Program-made: the position numbers and the translations under genes | NCBI GenBank assembly: GCA_016928525.1 | Contig: JAFGKO010000053.1 | Coordinates: 1-26,755 of the forward strand | Length of the DNA stretch: 26,755 bases | Origin: Anaerolineales bacterium | GTDB taxonomy: Bacteria > Chloroflexota > Anaerolineae > Anaerolineales > Villigracilaceae | Direction of reading: 5' to 3' | Notes under the pieces: model-generated | Told to the model about the DNA's origin: nothing | Databases searched by the model: none | Seen by the model: only the letters and a program-made list of their open reading frames with translations | Shown: in pieces, positions 24,307 through 26,755 of the stretch | Layout: every line of letters begins with the position of its first letter | Position numbering within the stretch: the stretch's first letter is position 1

Positions 24307-26755
24307 ATGAACACTTTTGTACTCCCCCTCACAGACTTGCAGGCTACACTCGAAACCGTCGGCGGGAAAGGCATGTCGCTGGCGAAACTTGCCAACGCGG
24401 GACTACCCGTCCCGGGCGGGTTCCACGTCACGACCGAGGCCTATCGCCAGTTTGTAACCGCTAACAACTTGCAAGCGGGCATCAACGAGGCCCTTCAAAG
24501 CGTGGACGTCACGCGTCCCGCGACGCTCGAGGCTGTCTCCGCGACAATTGGCCGACTCTTTGCCCAGGCATCCATCCCCGCTGAAATTGCCAATGTAATC
24601 AAGGATGCCTACCTTGCACTTGGCACGTCGCACGTTGCACTCCCCGTAGCTGTGCGCTCTTCCGCCACCGCCGAAGACCTGCCGGATGCATCTTTCGCGG
24701 GTCAACAGGACACTTACCTCAATATCTCCGGCGCGGAGGCCGTCCTCGACGCGGTCAAAAAATGCTGGGCCTCTCTCTGGACGGCACGCGCCATCGCCTA
24801 CCGCATCAAGAACAACATCGACCAGAAGGCGGTTGCGTTGGCGGTCGTAGTGCAGGAGATGGTAAATGCGGAAGCCGCGGGTATCCTGTTCACTGCCAAC
24901 CCTCTGAATGGGAAACGCGATGAAATCATCATCAACGCCGCCTGGGGACTCGGCGAGGCCATCGTCGGCGGACTCGTTTCACCGGATACGATCGTCGCGG
25001 ACAAGGCCACGGGCAAGGTTAAATCGCTGGAAATAGCGGAGAAAACCGTCATCACGGCCTTGACGGAATCAGGCACCCGGGAAGAACCGCTTGACGACGC
25101 GCGGCGCAGTTCTCGGGTCCTGAGCGATGCGCAAGTCGTCGAACTTGTGGCCATCGCGCGACGCATCGAAGCTTTCTATGGCAAACCGCAGGATATCGAG
25201 TGGTGTGAGGTAAAGGGCAAATTATATATCGTGCAATCGCGTCCCATCACAACCTTGACAGAAGTTCCGCTTGAATGGTCGCCGCCCGACCCGAAGGGCA
25301 CCTATATGCGTACCAGCGCCGCAGACCTGATGCCAGTTCCGCTCAGCCCGTTGTTCAGGACGCTGGGCATCCCGGCGCAGGTCGAGCAGATGCAGCCGCT
25401 CGGGAAACGACTGCTCGGCGCGGAACCCGTACTGTCTAACGACTACTTCACCAGCGTCAATTCCTACGCCTACATGAACGCTTACATCTCGCCCAGATCC
25501 TGGTGGTGGGTCATCACGGGTATGCTTCCCGCCTATCCTAGATTGTTACGGAACCTGGTCCCGCTCTGGCGCGACGAACTCCACCCTGAATACAAAGCCT
25601 TTGTTGACAGCAAGAAAAATTTGGAACCAGCAGATATGTCTGCCCGAGAACTCTGGCATGAAACACAGGAACTCGCGAATGCCGCCGCGTACTACATCTG
25701 CGGCCTGATGTTTGCCACCATGGGCGCATCGGCTGGCTCGGAAATGTTGCTCACCAGGGTGTACGATAAGCTGGCAAAGCAAGAAGGTGACCCAGTTGCA
25801 TCCACCCTGCTGATGGGCTGGGACAACATTCCAGTGCGCTCTGAAAAGTCACTCTACGACATCGCCATGTGGATCCGTGAAGACGAGAGCCTGCTCAACT
25901 GCATTATCGACACTTCATCACATGACCTGGTTGAAAAATTGGATAATCCTGAATCGGTTCAAATTTCCCAATTTTCCGAGTTTGCTTCTCGCTTTCAAGC
26001 CCACCTTGAGAACTTCGGGCACATCGTCTTCCAACTGGACTATGCCGAGCCGCTTCCGCTCGATCACCCTGAAATGCTGCTCGAAAACATCAAAATGTAC
26101 CTGCGCGGTGAAGGGACCAATCCGCACGAACGCCAGCAGGCCAGCGAGAGAAAACGGGTTCAAACCGCTGAAAGTGCTCTCAAACGCTTGAAAGGACTCA
26201 AACGCTGGGCCTTCCAGAAAGCGCTCAACTGGGGTCAATTGATGGCCGAAGTACGCGAAGATGCGCTGGCCGAAATCGGCCTGGCCTACCCAAAGTTGCG
26301 TGAACTGCTGCGCGAGTTGGGACATCGCCTTGTCCAGGCTGGAGCCATCCAACAAACAGAAGATATATTCTGGCTGGAGAAGGAAGAAATCGGCGCCTGT
26401 ATCAAAAAGCTGGAGAGCGACCAGGCGTTAGAGGACCTGAATGGCCGGACAGAAAAACGCAAGGCGTTCAATAAAAGAGTCGCGCAAATCACGCCCCCGC
26501 CTATGATGCCAATGAAAGAACGCGTAATGGGCATGAAGGTCGAAACCTTCATCGCCCAAACCGAAGAAACCCAGGCCGGTAACGTTCTCAAAGGCGTTCC
26601 CACCAGCGCTGGAAAAGTGACAGCCCCGGCACGCGTGTTGCACGGCCCCGAAGACTTCAACCAGATGCACCCCGGCGATGTGCTTGTCGCCGGAACCACC
26701 ACCCCCGCCTGGACGCCGCTCTTCGCCATGGCCTCCGCCGTTGTCACCGACATCG
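24307..26755 (+). CDS. PEP-utilising enzyme with rifampicin-phosphotransferase-like domain order (partial)
   Basis: The frame is open for 816 codons and leaves the window without a stop. Residues 1-315 form a PPDK_N ATP-grasp domain: VGGKGMSLAKL with Lys21, VAVRSSATAEDLPDASFAGQ with Arg117, AAGILFTANPLNG, and EWCEVKGKLYIVQSRPIT with E301 and Q310. Residues 316-755 are a large mainly helical middle domain. From about 760 a PEP-utiliser mobile (swivelling His) domain begins: VLKGVPTSAGKVTAPARVLH, then DVLVAGTTTPAWTPLF. The catalytic His lies just beyond the edge. The order ATP-grasp / middle / His domain and these borders fit rifampicin phosphotransferase (Rph, about 865 aa), whereas PpsA places the His domain centrally before a TIM barrel. 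The substrate is unverified. GGAG (24297-24300) is 6 nt upstream; it starts 17 nt after the methyltransferase gene. Confidence 0.85.
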   Translation, partial: MNTFVLPLTDLQATLETVGGKGMSLAKLANAGLPVPGGFHVTTEAYRQFVTANNLQAGINEALQSVDVTRPATLEAVSATIGRLFAQASIPAEIANVIKDAYLALGTSHVALPVAVRSSATAEDLPDASFAGQQDTYLNISGAEAVLDAVKKCWASLWTARAIAYRIKNNIDQKAVALAVVVQEMVNAEAAGILFTANPLNGKRDEIIINAAWGLGEAIVGGLVSPDTIVADKATGKVKSLEIAEKTVITALTESGTREEPLDDARRSSRVLSDAQVVELVAIARRIEAFYGKPQDIEWCEVKGKLYIVQSRPITTLTEVPLEWSPPDPKGTYMRTSAADLMPVPLSPLFRTLGIPAQVEQMQPLGKRLLGAEPVLSNDYFTSVNSYAYMNAYISPRSWWWVITGMLPAYPRLLRNLVPLWRDELHPEYKAFVDSKKNLEPADMSARELWHETQELANAAAYYICGLMFATMGASAGSEMLLTRVYDKLAKQEGDPVASTLLMGWDNIPVRSEKSLYDIAMWIREDESLLNCIIDTSSHDLVEKLDNPESVQISQFSEFASRFQAHLENFGHIVFQLDYAEPLPLDHPEMLLENIKMYLRGEGTNPHERQQASERKRVQTAESALKRLKGLKRWAFQKALNWGQLMAEVREDALAEIGLAYPKLRELLRELGHRLVQAGAIQQTEDIFWLEKEEIGACIKKLESDQALEDLNGRTEKRKAFNKRVAQITPPPMMPMKERVMGMKVETFIAQTEETQAGNVLKGVPTSAGKVTAPARVLHGPEDFNQMHPGDVLVAGTTTPAWTPLFAMASAVVTDI

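Overview
The window reads like a chromosomal segment of an uncultured Chloroflexota bacterium, most likely class Anaerolineae. This is inferred from gene content: sugar ABC transport, lipoproteins with NBR1-type Ig domains and Thr/Ala-rich stalks, Gly/Pro-rich secreted proteins, MacA-like adaptors with an N-terminal membrane anchor and no TolC partner, and TATAAT/TATACT -10 boxes placed very close to start codons. No 16S gene or other phylogenetic marker is present, so the assignment is tentative. Every convincing gene is on the + strand. No tRNA, rRNA, CRISPR array, transposase or phage gene was seen. No gene-free gap exceeds 300 bases; the largest is 249 bases, before xylA.

Region 1 (1-6940) is a D-xylose uptake and entry-catabolism locus: the 3' end of a xylose-binding protein gene (xylF), xylG, xylH, xylA, a DUF4380-like gene that may encode a sugar mutarotase, and xylB. 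A hairpin separates xylF from xylG, a strong terminator follows xylA, and the mutarotase-like gene starts from its own apparently leaderless promoter pressed against that terminator. A second terminator follows xylB.

Region 2 (6940-19110) is the most unusual part. It opens with a VTC-domain polyphosphate polymerase, a DUF4956 membrane protein, a 33-residue membrane peptide and a Cthe_2159-type beta-helix lipoprotein. Next come two members of an uncharacterised lipoprotein family (one frameshifted), an NBR1-Ig lipoprotein, a MacA/MacB-like efflux set (adaptor, ATPase, permease), a third lipoprotein of the same family, and a second adaptor. The promoters of the VTC gene and of the first adaptor share one architecture: 11-bp-spaced half-sites of PhoP/PhoB-box type, ending 25 bp before a TATACT box. 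Polyphosphate synthesis and the efflux set may therefore be one regulon.

Region 3 (19110-21290) encodes an OmpR/PhoB-type response regulator and its histidine kinase. It lies directly downstream of the efflux genes and is a candidate regulator of them.

Region 4 (21290-22500) is a DUF2231 membrane protein plus a monohaem c-type cytochrome lipoprotein, closed by a terminator.

Region 5 (22500-26755) is a TetR-family regulator with three matching 17-bp operators, an isoprenylcysteine-methyltransferase-like pseudogene carrying a large internal deletion, its intact paralogue, and a PEP-utilising enzyme with rifampicin-phosphotransferase-like domain order that runs off the right edge.
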